From positions 1 through 44,712 of the forward strand of contig CAJFOT010000126.1 in the NCBI GenBank assembly GCA_904397815.1: a stretch of 44,712 nucleotides of DNA, read 5' to 3'. A program made the translations under genes and the position numbers. The notes under the pieces were generated by a model. It did not search any database and was not told the DNA's origin. It saw only the letters and a program-made list of their open reading frames with translations. Shown piece by piece: positions 1 through 8,770 of the stretch. Within the stretch, counting starts at the first letter, position 1, and the number at the start of each line of letters is the position of its first letter. The stretch is from Candidatus Paralachnospira sangeri. GTDB lineage: Bacteria; Bacillota; Clostridia; Lachnospirales; Lachnospiraceae.

Positions 1-172
1 CAGACTTTTTCTGAACATAAAATCGGTCCTGGAAAAGGGCCTTTCTGGCTGCTTAGAATTTATTCAGGCCGGGAACAAAGGCGTTAAGGGGCAGGGCTGT
101 CCGGACACAGCGTTCTGCCGCGGCTGCTGATGCCGTCAGGGCTACATAAATCCCCCGAACAAAAACATATTC
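1..172. repeat. Partial copy of a dispersed palindromic element (left window edge)
   Basis: Positions 51-109 match 44654-44712 at 58 of 59 bases in the same orientation. Positions about 80-150 also match the reverse complement of about 44570-44632, so this is the right half of an inverted-repeat unit whose left arm would lie before the window. The right end reads ATAAATCCCCCGAACAAAAA (149-168) and resembles the end of the palindrome at 26452-26474. No gene is visible between 1 and 301; the remainder is the etfA terminator and a small hairpin at 224-240. Confidence 0.6.
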
Positions 173-194
173 GATATGCAGCAAAGCAGCAAAA

Positions 195-217
195 GGCCGG
201 CCCTCTCCGGGCCGGCC
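195..217 (-). terminator. Rho-independent terminator of the butyrate operon
   Basis: A perfect 9-bp GC stem (195-203 with 209-217, GGCCGGCCC type) with a 5-nt loop is followed on the minus strand by TTTT (194-191). It lies about 85 bp after the etfA stop codon, the expected place for the end of the thlA-crt-hbd-bcd-etfB-etfA transcript. Confidence 0.75.
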
Positions 218-301
218 CTTCCGGCTGAGTATTCCTCAGCAAATGTTAATGCCGTTTAACCTGATTTATATATCAATATCGACGATATACCGCCTGAAGC
301 A

Positions 302-1306
302 TTATGCCTTCATTGCTTTGATCATCTTCGTCAGTTCCGGAACAACTTTGTTCAGGTCGCCTACGATGCCGTAGTCTGCTACATTGAAGATGGGCGCTGT
401 CTCGTCTTTGTTGATGGCGATGATGATATCAGATTCCTCCATACCTGCCAGATGCTGAATAGCGCCGGAGATACCGATGGCGAAGTATACGTGAGGTCTT
501 ACCGTCTTTCCGGTCTGGCCTACCTGAAGGCTCTTCTCAACCCAGCCTGCGTCTACGCATGCTCTGGAGGAGCTTACGGTTCCGCCGATGGCATCTGCCA
601 GATCGTACAGAAGCTTGAAGTTCTCAGGGCTTCCCACGCCGCGGCCGCCGGATACCAGAATCTTTGCATCCTGGATATCTACTGTTTCATTTACCTTCTT
701 GATAACTTCCAGAACTTCTACATACTTATTATTCTTCTCGAAGCCGGGATTGTATTCTTCCACATTCGCCTTTGCGCCTTCGATCTTTTCGATCTTCTGC
801 ATAACGCCGGGGCGGACAGTTGCCATCTGAGGACGGAAATCAGGGCAAACAATAGTTGCCATGATATTGCCGCCGAAGGCAGGTCTGGTCATTCTCAGGT
901 TCTTGGTCTCAGGATCGATCTCCAGTTTCGTACAGTCAGCTGTCAGGCCGGTATGTACTCTCGCGGATACACGGGGCGCCAGGTCACGGCCGATCGCAGT
1001 CGCGCCGTACAGCACAATCTCCGGTTTATATTTCTGAATCACGCTGTATACAGCATGCGCATAAACCTCTGTGGTATAGATTTCCGCAGCGGGATCATCA
1101 ATCACAATCACCTTATCCGCGCCGTAAGCAGCCAGCTCGTCTGCCAGATCCCTCACGCCGCTGCCGATCAGGATTGCGGTTACATCAGTTCCCAGGTCAG
1201 CAGCCAGTTCTTTTCCCTTGCCGATTAATTCGAAGGAAACACCGGTAATTTCATGGTCTACCTGCTGCGCGAAGACATATACACCTTTATATTCTTCAAA
1301 ACTCAT
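302..1306 (-). CDS. etfA: Electron transfer flavoprotein, alpha subunit
   Basis: The 334-residue product is the FAD-binding alpha subunit of the electron transfer flavoprotein. The C-terminal FAD domain is clear from about residue 215, with SGGRGVG and, further on, [20 protein letters not shown] followed by QH, the usual EtfA signature. The ATG follows an AGAGGTGA ribosome site. It lies 29 bp after etfB and is the last gene of the butyrate operon, before a strong terminator. In clostridia the Bcd-EtfAB complex bifurcates electrons from NADH to crotonyl-CoA and ferredoxin; assigning that role here rests on family and context. Length is normal and no defect is visible. Confidence 0.97.
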   Translation of the reverse strand: MSFEEYKGVYVFAQQVDHEITGVSFELIGKGKELAADLGTDVTAILIGSGVRDLADELAAYGADKVIVIDDPAAEIYTTEVYAHAVYSVIQKYKPEIVLYGATAIGRDLAPRVSARVHTGLTADCTKLEIDPETKNLRMTRPAFGGNIMATIVCPDFRPQMATVRPGVMQKIEKIEGAKANVEEYNPGFEKNNKYVEVLEVIKKVNETVDIQDAKILVSGGRGVGSPENFKLLYDLADAIGGTVSSSRACVDAGWVEKSLQVGQTGKTVRPHVYFAIGISGAIQHLAGMEESDIIIAINKDETAPIFNVADYGIVGDLNKVVPELTKMIKAMKA

Positions 1307-1335
1307 TCTATTTCACCTCTTCCACTCAGTTGTAA

Positions 1336-2118
1336 TTACAGCACAAATTTTTCTTTCAGTTTGCCGACAATATATTCAGCCGCTTCAGCGCCGTCCAGCA
1401 CGACTTTCTCACCGGCAGGCTTCACGCTCTTCGGGAAGGATTTCGCAACTCTTGTGGGAGAACCCTTCAGGCCGATATTGCTGTCATCTACATCGAGGTC
1501 AGGACGGTTCCATACTACCACTTCTTTTTCTCTGTAAGCATCGAAGATTCCGCCCGGTGTCATATAACGAGGCTCATTCAGTTCAGAAAGTGCTGTAATC
1601 AGGCAGGGCATTTTTGCCTTTACCATATGGTATCTGTCTTCGTACTGACGTTTTACGATCACGCTGTCGCCATCGATCTTGATTTCTTCCGCATAGCTGA
1701 TATTGGGGATACCCAGATGCTCCGCGATCTGAGGGCCTACCTGAGCGGTATCACCGTCAATCGCCTGACGGCCGGTGATAATCAGATCATAGTCCAGTTT
1801 GGACAAAGCGGAAGCCAATGTAGAAGAAGTCGCCCATGTATCCGCGCCGCCGAATGCCCGGTCGGTGATCAGATATGCCTTGTCAGCGCCCATGGCAAAT
1901 GCCTCACGCAGAACCGCATCTGCCTGAAGAGGGCCCATGGTTACAACCGAAACCTCTGCTCCTGTCTCGTCTTTAATTCTTAATGCTGCTTCCAGACCGG
2001 CTTTATCATCGGGATTGATGATACTGGGAACGCCGTCTCTGATCAGTGTGCCAGTCACTGGATCCAATCTAACTTCATTTGTGTCCGGAACCTGTTTGAT
2101 ACAAACTACTATTTTCAC
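1336..2118 (-). CDS. etfB: Electron transfer flavoprotein, beta subunit
   Basis: This is the beta subunit of the electron transfer flavoprotein, partner of the downstream EtfA. The N terminus MKIVVCIKQVPDTNE and the motif GRQAIDGDTAQVGPQ (about residues 120-135) are typical of EtfB nucleotide/FAD-binding domains. I chose the GTG at 2118 (260 residues): an AAGGAG lies 8 nt upstream and the family start MKIVVCIKQ begins there. A GTG nine bases earlier (2127) would overlap the ribosome site. It sits between bcd and etfA in one operon, the normal order for butyrate producers, and should act in a soluble complex with Bcd. Confidence 0.96.
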   Translation of the reverse strand: MKIVVCIKQVPDTNEVRLDPVTGTLIRDGVPSIINPDDKAGLEAALRIKDETGAEVSVVTMGPLQADAVLREAFAMGADKAYLITDRAFGGADTWATSSTLASALSKLDYDLIITGRQAIDGDTAQVGPQIAEHLGIPNISYAEEIKIDGDSVIVKRQYEDRYHMVKAKMPCLITALSELNEPRYMTPGGIFDAYREKEVVVWNRPDLDVDDSNIGLKGSPTRVAKSFPKSVKPAGEKVVLDGAEAAEYIVGKLKEKFVL

Positions 2119-2150
2119 AGTATTCACTCCTTTTCCTAATCTTGTTCTGC

Positions 2151-3287
2151 TTACAGAAGGCTTCCTGAAATTACCATACGCTGTACTTCTGAAGTACCCT
2201 CGTAGATCTCGGTAATCTTCGCGTCACGCATCATACGCTCTACATCGTACTCTCTGGTGTAGCCGTAGCCGCCGTGGAGCTGTACGCACTTGGTGGTTAC
2301 TTCCATCGCTACTTCCGCAGCGTACAGTTTCGCCATAGCCGCCTCAACGGTATATCTCTTCTGCGTATCCTTTGCGATCGCTGCCTTATAAACCAGCTGC
2401 TTTGCAGCCTCTACCTTTACAGCCATATCCGCGATCTGGAACTGAGTGTTCTGGAACTTGGAGATGGGGCGTCCGAACTGTTTTCTTTCTTTTACATAAG
2501 CAATGGTGCTCTCCAGCGCGCCTTCTGCCAGGCCCAGCGCCTGTGCGGCAATACCGATACGTCCGCCGTCCAGGGTCTGCATCGCGTAGCTGAAGCCCTT
2601 GCCTTCCTGTCCCAGCAGGTTTTCCTTCGGAATGCGGCAGTCTGTGAAAATTAATTCATATGTAGAAGATCCGCGGATACCCATCTTCTTTTCCTTGGTT
2701 CCGAAAGAGAATCCGGGTGTGCCTTTCTCTACGATAAAGGCGGAGATTCCCTTGTTGCCCTTTGACTTGTCAGTCATTGCGAATACAATATAAATATCAG
2801 CTTCTTTACCGTTGGTGATAAAGATTTTGCTGCCGTTTAACACATATTCATCGCCATCCAGCACAGCCTTTGTCTGCTGGCCGGAAGCATCGGTGCCGGC
2901 ATTGGGCTCAGTCAGGGCGAAAGCACCCAGCTTCTCACCGCTGGCCAGCGGGCGGAGGAATTTCTCCTTCTGCTCCGGTGTACCGAATTTCTTAATCGGG
3001 TCAGAACCCAGAGAGGTGTGAGCGGATACGATAACGGAAGTGGTTCCGCATACCTTTGCCAGCTCTTCCACACACATTACATAGGTCAGGGTATCACAGC
3101 CCTGTCCGCCATATTCCTTGGGCATCGGGATACCCATGAAGCCCAGCTTCTGCATTTTCTTCACAGTTTCTCTGGGAAATTCTTCTGTCTCATCTACTTC
3201 CTGCGCCAGAGGCTTTACTTCCTTCTGGGCAAAATCTCTGAACAGCGTTCTCGCCATCTCATGCTCTTTACTTAATGTAAAATCCAT
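2151..3287 (-). CDS. bcd: Butyryl-CoA dehydrogenase (short-chain acyl-CoA dehydrogenase)
   Basis: This 378-residue acyl-CoA dehydrogenase has the family's FAD/substrate segment LTEPNAGTDASG (about 125-136) followed by NGSKIFITNG. The C-terminal IYEGTSEVQRMVI carries the glutamate expected to be the catalytic base of short-chain enzymes. It should reduce crotonyl-CoA to butyryl-CoA with EtfAB; etfB follows immediately, which supports the butyryl-CoA assignment over other acyl-CoA dehydrogenases. The ATG has a GGAGG ribosome site. Length is the usual ~380 residues. Upstream are hbd, crt and thlA in pathway order. Confidence 0.96.
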   Translation of the reverse strand: MDFTLSKEHEMARTLFRDFAQKEVKPLAQEVDETEEFPRETVKKMQKLGFMGIPMPKEYGGQGCDTLTYVMCVEELAKVCGTTSVIVSAHTSLGSDPIKKFGTPEQKEKFLRPLASGEKLGAFALTEPNAGTDASGQQTKAVLDGDEYVLNGSKIFITNGKEADIYIVFAMTDKSKGNKGISAFIVEKGTPGFSFGTKEKKMGIRGSSTYELIFTDCRIPKENLLGQEGKGFSYAMQTLDGGRIGIAAQALGLAEGALESTIAYVKERKQFGRPISKFQNTQFQIADMAVKVEAAKQLVYKAAIAKDTQKRYTVEAAMAKLYAAEVAMEVTTKCVQLHGGYGYTREYDVERMMRDAKITEIYEGTSEVQRMVISGSLL

Positions 3288-3322
3288 GTTTATTCCTCCA
3301 TCTTACTTAAAGCTCTGCTTCA

Positions 3323-4162
3323 TTATTTGCTGTAATCATAGAAACCCTGGCCGGTCTTCTGGCCCAGTTTGCCGCCGCGTACCATTTTTCTTAACAGGGG
3401 ATGAGGACGATATTTGGAATCTCCTGTCTCAGAGTACAGTACCTCCATGATCGCCAGGCATACATCCAGGCCGATCAGGTCGCCCAGAGCCAGCGGTCCC
3501 ATAGGATGGTTCGCGCCCAGCTTCATAGCGGTGTCGATGCCTTCTACAGAAGCGATGCCGTCAGCGTAGATGCCTACTGCTTCATTGATCATCGGAACCA
3601 GAATTCTGTTTACGACAAAGCCGGCAGCCTCTTCCACCTGTACCGGAACCTTGCCGATGGACTCTGCGATCTTCTTGATTTCTTCCACAACCTCTGCAGG
3701 CGTATTCAGACCGGCGATTACCTCTACCAGTTTCATAACCGGAGCGGGATTGAAGAAATGCATACCCACTACTGTACGATCCAGGCCGGCGCCGATTTCT
3801 GTAATAGAAAGAGAGGATGTATTGGTAGCGAAAATACACTCCGGCTTGCAGATGCTCTGCAGCTCTTTGAATGTCTGTTTTTTGATCTCCATATTTTCGA
3901 TAGCAGCTTCCACTACCAGGTCACAGTCTGTGCAGATGTCCTTTACGCCCGTGGTGATCTTTGCCAGAATAGCGTCAGCCGCTGCCTGATCCATCTTGCC
4001 TTTTGCGATCCTCTTCTCGAAGCCTTTCGCTATTTTCTTCTTGCCGTTAGCAGCCAGTTCTTCATTAATATCGCATAAAACAACCTCATAGCCTTCTGTC
4101 TGGGCAAATGCCTGTGCGATACCGGAACCCATTGTACCTGCTCCAATAATACCTACCTTCAT
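3323..4162 (-). CDS. hbd: 3-hydroxybutyryl-CoA dehydrogenase
   Basis: The enzyme reduces acetoacetyl-CoA to 3-hydroxybutyryl-CoA with NAD(P)H. The N-terminal Rossmann motif [16 protein letters not shown] (residues 4-19) is followed by the catalytic histidine region [18 protein letters not shown] (about 132-149) and the C-terminal helical domain ending GQGFYDYSK. The 279-residue length is typical of stand-alone clostridial Hbd rather than the fused fatty-acid-oxidation proteins. A strong GGAGG precedes the ATG. It lies between crt and bcd, separated from crt by about 130 bp that contain a GC hairpin. Confidence 0.96.
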   Translation of the reverse strand: MKVGIIGAGTMGSGIAQAFAQTEGYEVVLCDINEELAANGKKKIAKGFEKRIAKGKMDQAAADAILAKITTGVKDICTDCDLVVEAAIENMEIKKQTFKELQSICKPECIFATNTSSLSITEIGAGLDRTVVGMHFFNPAPVMKLVEVIAGLNTPAEVVEEIKKIAESIGKVPVQVEEAAGFVVNRILVPMINEAVGIYADGIASVEGIDTAMKLGANHPMGPLALGDLIGLDVCLAIMEVLYSETGDSKYRPHPLLRKMVRGGKLGQKTGQGFYDYSK

Positions 4163-4246
4163 GTTTCTTCCTCCTTCACATTTCAGCCATATTGTTCTAT
4201 GGCACTCACTGTTTCCGTCATATGTTTCTATACAACGCTTTCTGAC

Positions 4247-4268
4247 GGGGCAGCCGTCAAGCTGCCCC
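4247..4268. other. Intercistronic stem-loop between crt and hbd
   Basis: An 8-bp perfect stem, GGGGCAGC (4247-4254) with GCTGCCCC (4261-4268), encloses a 6-nt loop. No T-run follows on the minus strand, so it does not look like a terminator. It sits in the longest gap inside the butyrate operon and could be an mRNA processing or stability element; that role is inference. Confidence 0.5.
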
Positions 4269-4294
4269 TGTACAGGTCTGTTATGTATCTCTTT

Positions 4295-5071
4295 TTATTT
4301 ATTTAAGAACGCTTCTACTTTTCTCTTCTCCAGAAAAGCTGCCATGCCTTCTTTCTGGTCATAAGTCTCGAAGCAGTCGCCAAACAGCTTCTCTTCGATC
4401 ACCAGAGCCTGATCCATATCTGTCTGCAGGCCGTCGTTGATGGCTTTCTTGCAGTTTCTTACCGCGATGGGCGCATTCTTTGCGATAGTAGCCGCCAGCT
4501 TCTTCGCTGCGGGCATCAGTTCCTCCTGAGGATATACAGCGTTTACCAGGCCGATCCGGTATGCCTCGTCTGCCTTGATATTTCTCGCGCTGTAGATCAT
4601 CTGTTTTGCCATGCCCACGCCTACGATTCTGGCCAGTCTCTGGGTGCCGCCGAATCCGGGGGTGATGCCCAGGCCTACCTCAGGCTGTCCGAACACTGCG
4701 TTGTCAGAGCAGATCCTGATATCGCAGCTCATGGAAATCTCACATCCGCCGCCCAGCGCGAAGCCGTTTACCGCAGCGATCACCGGAATGGGGAACGTCT
4801 CGATTCTGCGGAACAGATCGTTGCCCTTCTTGCCAAAGGCCTCGCCCTCTGCCTTGGTCAGATTGCTCATCTCACCGATATCCGCGCCGGCTACGAAAGA
4901 TTTCTCTCCCGCGCCGGTCAGAATCAATACCCTTACAGTATCCAGATCCACGCCGTTTAATGCTTCCTCCAGATCATCCAGCACCGCGCTGTTCAGCGCG
5001 TTCAGCGCCTTCGGACGGTTAATGGTAATAATCCCGATCTGATTTTCCACTTCATAGGTAACAAATTCCAT
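4295..5071 (-). CDS. crt: Crotonase (3-hydroxybutyryl-CoA dehydratase)
   Basis: A 258-residue enoyl-CoA hydratase/isomerase-family protein that should dehydrate 3-hydroxybutyryl-CoA to crotonyl-CoA. It carries the oxyanion-hole segments AGADIGEM (about 62-69) and NGFALGGGCEISMSCDIRI (about 105-123), plus PEVGLGITPGFGGTQRL, which contain the two expected catalytic glutamates. Length and motifs are standard for crotonase. It lies 42 bp after thlA and upstream of hbd, so the gene order follows the pathway. Enoyl-CoA hydratases share these motifs; the operon makes Crt the specific call. Confidence 0.95.
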   Translation of the reverse strand: MEFVTYEVENQIGIITINRPKALNALNSAVLDDLEEALNGVDLDTVRVLILTGAGEKSFVAGADIGEMSNLTKAEGEAFGKKGNDLFRRIETFPIPVIAAVNGFALGGGCEISMSCDIRICSDNAVFGQPEVGLGITPGFGGTQRLARIVGVGMAKQMIYSARNIKADEAYRIGLVNAVYPQEELMPAAKKLAATIAKNAPIAVRNCKKAINDGLQTDMDQALVIEEKLFGDCFETYDQKEGMAAFLEKRKVEAFLNK

Positions 5072-5113
5072 ATATGATCCTTCTCCTTCCGCTAAAATCA
5101 GCTGATTGCTGAA

Positions 5114-6295
5114 TCAGTCTCTCTTTACGATTGTCGCGCAGCCCATACCGCCGCCGATGCACAGGGTAGCCAGACCCAGTTTCGCGTCTCTCTTCTCCAT
5201 CTCATGAAGAAGGGTAACCAGGATACGGCAGCCGGAAGCGCCTACCGGATGGCCCAGGGCAATGGCGCCGCCGTTTACATTTAATTTATCCGGATTGAAG
5301 CCCAGTTCTCTGCCTACTGCCAGTGACTGTGCCGCGAAGGCCTCGTTGGCTTCAATCAGATCCATGTCGTCAACTGTCAGGCCTGTTTTTTCCATAACCT
5401 TCTTTGTCGCGGCAACAGGGCCTACACCCATGATCGCGGGATCTACGCCGCCCAGCGCACCTGCCACAAAGGTAGCCATCGGTTTTACGCCCAGTTCTTT
5501 TGCCTTTTCCTCGCTCATCACAACAACAGCGGCAGCGCCGTCGTTAATGCTGGAAGCATTTGCTGCGGTCACGATGCCGTCTTTCTTGAAGGCAGGTTTC
5601 AGTCTGGCGATGCTCTCCTTTGTTGTGCCGGGACGGGGACCTTCATCTGTATCAAAAATAATGGTTTCTTTTTTCTTCTTTACTTCTACGGGAACGATCT
5701 CGTCTTTGAATCTGCCCGCTTCAATAGCAGCTACTGCTTTCTGCTGGCTGTTTGCGGCAAACTCATCCAGTTCTTCTCTGGTCAGTCCCCACTTCTCCGC
5801 CACATTCTCAGCTGTGATGCCCATATGGTAATCATTGAACACATCCCACAGCGCGTCATTCACCATGGTGTCGATCAGCGGCGCGTTGCCCATTCTGTAG
5901 CCGTAGCGGGCATTTTTCAGTGCGTACGGAGCCATAGACATGTTTTCTGTTCCGCCTGCTACTACAATATCCGCGTCTCCGGCGATAATCATCTGGGCTG
6001 CCATATTCACACAGTTCAGGCCTGAGCCGCATACTACATTAACAGTTACCGCAGGCACTTCCACAGGGAGTCCTGCCTTGATGGAAGCCTGGCGCGCCAC
6101 GTTCTGTCCCAGTCCTGCCTGGATCACACAGCCCATATACACATGGTCAACTGCTTCCGGAGCTACATTTGCCCGTTTCAGCGCTTCTCTGATTACAATC
6201 GCGCCCAGATCCGGGGCTGAGGTTGTGCTTAAAGAGCCTCCCATGCTGCCGATGGCTGTACGGCACGCGCCTGCAATAACTACTTTCTTTGACAT
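5114..6295 (-). CDS. thlA: Acetyl-CoA C-acetyltransferase (thiolase)
   Basis: This biosynthetic thiolase condenses two acetyl-CoA to acetoacetyl-CoA, the first step to butyrate. The acyl-accepting cysteine region [12 protein letters not shown] (about 85-96), the [12 protein letters not shown] histidine motif (about 348-359) and the C-terminal cysteine in [12 protein letters not shown] are all present. I start at the ATG at 6295 ([16 protein letters not shown]), 9-10 nt after AAGGAGG and matching the family start. The ATG at 6301, two codons earlier, is also possible but is only about 3 nt from the ribosome site. It is the first gene of the butyrate operon, read from the promoter at 6379-6407. 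Confidence 0.96.
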   Translation of the reverse strand: MSKKVVIAGACRTAIGSMGGSLSTTSAPDLGAIVIREALKRANVAPEAVDHVYMGCVIQAGLGQNVARQASIKAGLPVEVPAVTVNVVCGSGLNCVNMAAQMIIAGDADIVVAGGTENMSMAPYALKNARYGYRMGNAPLIDTMVNDALWDVFNDYHMGITAENVAEKWGLTREELDEFAANSQQKAVAAIEAGRFKDEIVPVEVKKKKETIIFDTDEGPRPGTTKESIARLKPAFKKDGIVTAANASSINDGAAAVVVMSEEKAKELGVKPMATFVAGALGGVDPAIMGVGPVAATKKVMEKTGLTVDDMDLIEANEAFAAQSLAVGRELGFNPDKLNVNGGAIALGHPVGASGCRILVTLLHEMEKRDAKLGLATLCIGGGMGCATIVKRD

Positions 6296-6378
6296 ATCCA
6301 TTTTCCTCCTTAAAACATGTCTTCTTCCGCTTCAGTTTTGTAAAACTGTAATGCACGTTAACACATCCATTAAATTAA

Positions 6379-6407
6379 ATGATACTACCCTCCATGATAT
6401 TTGTCAA
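6379..6407 (-). promoter_or_regulatory. Sigma-A-type promoter of thlA operon
   Basis: On the minus strand a consensus -35 TTGACA (6407-6402) is followed, after exactly 17 bp, by TATCAT (6384-6379). It lies about 84 bp upstream of the thlA start in an AT-rich region and is one of the best promoter matches in the window, in keeping with a highly expressed catabolic operon. Confidence 0.75.
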
Positions 6408-6471
6408 ATATTTATCAAAAGTTTTTTATACAATTTTGTGTATTTCTAAATGTACAATTTTACTAAATAAC

Positions 6472-6489
6472 TTGTTAAAAATATGGCAA
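6472..6489. promoter_or_regulatory. Candidate Rex operator 1 (between thlA and ptb)
   Basis: A perfect TTGTTAA half-site (6472-6478) is followed, after 4 bp, by ATGGCAA, which matches the second Rex half-site TTAACAA at four of seven positions. It lies between the two divergent promoters. Rex is an established NADH-responsive repressor of fermentation genes in clostridia; binding here is inference. Confidence 0.35.
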
Positions 6490-6508
6490 TTACTCGTTTT
6501 TATACACC

Positions 6509-6537
6509 TTGACCTTTATGTTCGTTCATGATAAACT
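6509..6537 (+). promoter_or_regulatory. Sigma-A-type promoter of ptb-buk
   Basis: TTGACC (6509-6514), a 17-bp spacer, then TAAACT (6532-6537), about 60 bp upstream of the ptb start. It drives ptb-buk away from the thlA operon promoter. Confidence 0.6.
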
Positions 6538-6542
6538 TGTAA

Positions 6543-6560
6543 TTGTTAAAATTTTATAAG
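6543..6560. promoter_or_regulatory. Candidate Rex operator 2 (just after the ptb -10)
   Basis: A perfect TTGTTAA half-site (6543-6549), 4-bp spacer and TTATAAG (four of seven matches to TTAACAA). It sits immediately downstream of the ptb -10 box, where a bound repressor would block transcription start. Function is inference. Confidence 0.4.
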
Positions 6561-6597
6561 TTTTTTGAAAGAAAACAAACAAGAGGAAGGTGTAAAT

Positions 6598-7509
6598 ATG
6601 ACCAAAAGCTTTGATGAACTGATCTCAAAAGCATCCAGCTGCGGGATGAAAAAAGTGGCAGTGGCAGTGGCACAGGACGCACCCGTACTGGAAGCTGTCA
6701 AGGCCGCGAAAGAACAGGGCATCGCAGACTCAATTCTGGTGGGTGATGAGGCAAAAATCCGGGAGGTAGCTGACTCTCTGAACATGGATCTGTCAGGTTT
6801 TGAAATCATTCATGAGCCTGATGTTCCGGAAGCGGCTTTAACTGCCGTAAAACTGGTTCACGATAAAAAAGCTGACATTTTGTTAAAAGGACTTGTAGAC
6901 TCCAAGGTTTATCTCAAAGCAATCCTGAACAAGGAATATGGATTACGGAAGAGCAAATTAATGTCCCATGTCTGTGTCATGGAGATCGAAGGCATCGACC
7001 GGCTGTTATTCTTCACAGACGTGGCTTTCAATACATATCCGACTCTGGATGATAAGGTACATATCATCCACAATGCCGCCGAAGTGGCAAAGGCCTGCGG
7101 CGTCGAGGTGCCGAAGGTAGCGCCGATCTGCGCCGTAGAAGTTGTCAATCCCAAGATGCAGCCCACTGTGGACGCCGCTGAACTGACGAAAATGTATGAA
7201 AACGGTGAATTCCCGGACTGCATGGTATACGGTCCCCTGTCCATGGATATGGCCATCGATCCGGAAGCGGCAAAACATAAAGGAGTGGACAATCCGGTGG
7301 CCGGCAACGCCGATATTCTTCTTTTCCCCAACATCGACGCAGGCAACATCACCTATAAGATTCTGGTCCGCACCGCAAAAGTAAAAACCGGCAATCTGCT
7401 GGTGGGCACCGCGGCTCCTGCCATTCTCACCTCCAGATCAGACGATTTCGAAATTAAGATCAATTCCATCGCACTGGCAGCCGTTATCGCGGATGCTGTC
7501 GTAAGATAA
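6598..7509 (+). CDS. ptb: Phosphate butyryltransferase
   Basis: This 303-residue enzyme of the phosphate acetyl/butyryl-transferase family should convert butyryl-CoA and phosphate to butyryl-phosphate in the cytoplasm. Recognisable family segments are the early GMKKVAVAVAQDAPVLEAVK, VYGPLSMDMAIDPEAAKHKG in the middle and DILLFPNIDAGNITYKILV near the C terminus; the last is typical of Ptb/Pta proteins. I start at 6598 (MTKSFDELISK) because GAGGAAGG lies at the right distance upstream. Longer starts in the same frame have no ribosome site. buk follows after 24 bp. Ptb rather than Pta is supported by the buk neighbour and the divergent butyrate operon. Confidence 0.95.
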   Translation: MTKSFDELISKASSCGMKKVAVAVAQDAPVLEAVKAAKEQGIADSILVGDEAKIREVADSLNMDLSGFEIIHEPDVPEAALTAVKLVHDKKADILLKGLVDSKVYLKAILNKEYGLRKSKLMSHVCVMEIEGIDRLLFFTDVAFNTYPTLDDKVHIIHNAAEVAKACGVEVPKVAPICAVEVVNPKMQPTVDAAELTKMYENGEFPDCMVYGPLSMDMAIDPEAAKHKGVDNPVAGNADILLFPNIDAGNITYKILVRTAKVKTGNLLVGTAAPAILTSRSDDFEIKINSIALAAVIADAVVR

Positions 7510-7533
7510 TATGATATTAAAAGGAGACAAGGC

Positions 7534-8604
7534 ATGAGCTATAAAATTTTAGTCATCAATCCGGGTTCCACTTCCACCAAGATTGGTGTGTATGAGGATG
7601 AAACTCTCTTATTTGAAAAAACACTGCGTCATTCTACAGATGAGATCGCTCAGTACGCTTCCATTGTGGATCAGAAAGATTTCCGCCGAAATCTGATCCT
7701 GGACATTTTAAAGGAAAACAATTTTGATATTAACACCCTGGATGTAGTAGTAGGCCGCGGCGGTCTGCTCAAACCCATCCCCGGCGGAACCTACGCTGTA
7801 TCTGATGAACTGCTTCATGATCTGGTAATTGGAAAGCAGGGTGAGCATGCTTCCAACCTGGGCGGCATCCTGGCAAAAGAAATCGGAGATGCTATCCACG
7901 TGCCCTCCTACATCGTAGACCCCGTAGTAGTAGATGAGCTGGAGCCGGCGCACCGGCTGTCCGGCATCCCGGAACTTCCTCGGATCAGCATTTTCCATGC
8001 TCTGAATCAGAAGGCAGTGGCAAAGCGCTACGCAAAAGAACACAACGTGCCTTATGACAGCCTGCGTCTGATCGTGGTTCACATGGGCGGCGGCGTATCT
8101 GTCGGCGCTCACAAATACGGCAAGGTTGTGGATGTCAACAATACTCTGGATGGTGAAGGTCCCTTCTCCCCTGAACGGGCAGGGACAGTGCCGGCCGGCG
8201 GCCTGATCAAAATGTGCTTCTCCGGCAAATATACAGAAAAAGAAGTGTACAAAAAAGTGGTCGGCAACGGCGGCTTCAACGCCTATCTCCATACCAATGA
8301 TATGCGGGACGTTACCAGGATGGTATTCGAAGACCACAACGAAGAGGCTACCTTGGCCTTTGACGCCTTTATCCACCAGGTATGCAAGGATATCGGCGCA
8401 ATGTCCACCGTCCTGGAAGGGAAAGTGGATCAGATCATCCTGACCGGCGGCATCGCTTACGGCCAGGAGGTGGTAGACGCCATCACCGCCAGGACAGGAT
8501 TCCTGGCAGGCATCACCGTTTATCCCGGCGAGGATGAACTGCTGGCACTGGCCCAGGGCGTACTGCGGGTATTAACCGGCGAAGAGCAGGTTATGACATA
8601 TTAA
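7534..8604 (+). CDS. buk: Butyrate kinase
   Basis: A 356-residue acetokinase-superfamily enzyme that transfers phosphate from butyryl-phosphate to ADP, giving butyrate and ATP. The N-terminal phosphate-binding loop [16 protein letters not shown] (about residues 6-21), [13 protein letters not shown] (about 181-193) and the C-terminal ILTGGIAYG are diagnostic of butyrate rather than acetate kinases. An AAGGAG precedes the ATG. It completes the ptb-buk route, so this organism can make butyrate with substrate-level phosphorylation; no butyryl-CoA:acetate CoA-transferase is present in the window. A strong terminator follows at 8627-8673. Confidence 0.96.
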   Translation: MSYKILVINPGSTSTKIGVYEDETLLFEKTLRHSTDEIAQYASIVDQKDFRRNLILDILKENNFDINTLDVVVGRGGLLKPIPGGTYAVSDELLHDLVIGKQGEHASNLGGILAKEIGDAIHVPSYIVDPVVVDELEPAHRLSGIPELPRISIFHALNQKAVAKRYAKEHNVPYDSLRLIVVHMGGGVSVGAHKYGKVVDVNNTLDGEGPFSPERAGTVPAGGLIKMCFSGKYTEKEVYKKVVGNGGFNAYLHTNDMRDVTRMVFEDHNEEATLAFDAFIHQVCKDIGAMSTVLEGKVDQIILTGGIAYGQEVVDAITARTGFLAGITVYPGEDELLALAQGVLRVLTGEEQVMTY

Positions 8605-8626
8605 AAAATTACCGAATACTTTCACA

Positions 8627-8673
8627 GAAAAAACAGATATTCACTGATGTTTCAGCGAAATATCTGTTTTTTC
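8627..8673 (+). terminator. Terminator after buk (bidirectional form)
   Basis: The stem AAAAAACAGATATT (8628-8641) with its complement (8659-8672), plus a small inner CTGA/TCAG helix, ends in TTTTTT on the plus strand. The A-run at its foot gives a T-run on the other strand, so it could also end transcription arriving from the convergent gene at 8771. Confidence 0.75.
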
Positions 8674-8683
8674 TTGTATAGCA

Positions 8684-8735
8684 TTTTTCGCAGCCAGTAT
8701 GCAGGCATCAAGAGCTCTGCATCCCCGTCCGGCAG
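8684..8735. repeat. Short remnant of the dispersed palindromic element
   Basis: The stretch CAGTATGCAGGCATCAAGAG (8694-8713) is close to ATATGCAGGCATCAGGAGCC in the element at the right window edge (44571-44590), and the similarity continues weakly to GTCCGGCAG. No partner arm is visible. It lies between the convergent buk and FAD/Rieske genes, the same kind of position as the other copies. Confidence 0.4.
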
Positions 8736-8770
8736 TTCGTACCTCCCTCTGCTAAAAAAACATGCAATTC

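Noticed and set aside
452-1228. Open frame antisense to etfA
   Set aside because: Shadow of the strongly conserved etfA reading frame; no start signals.
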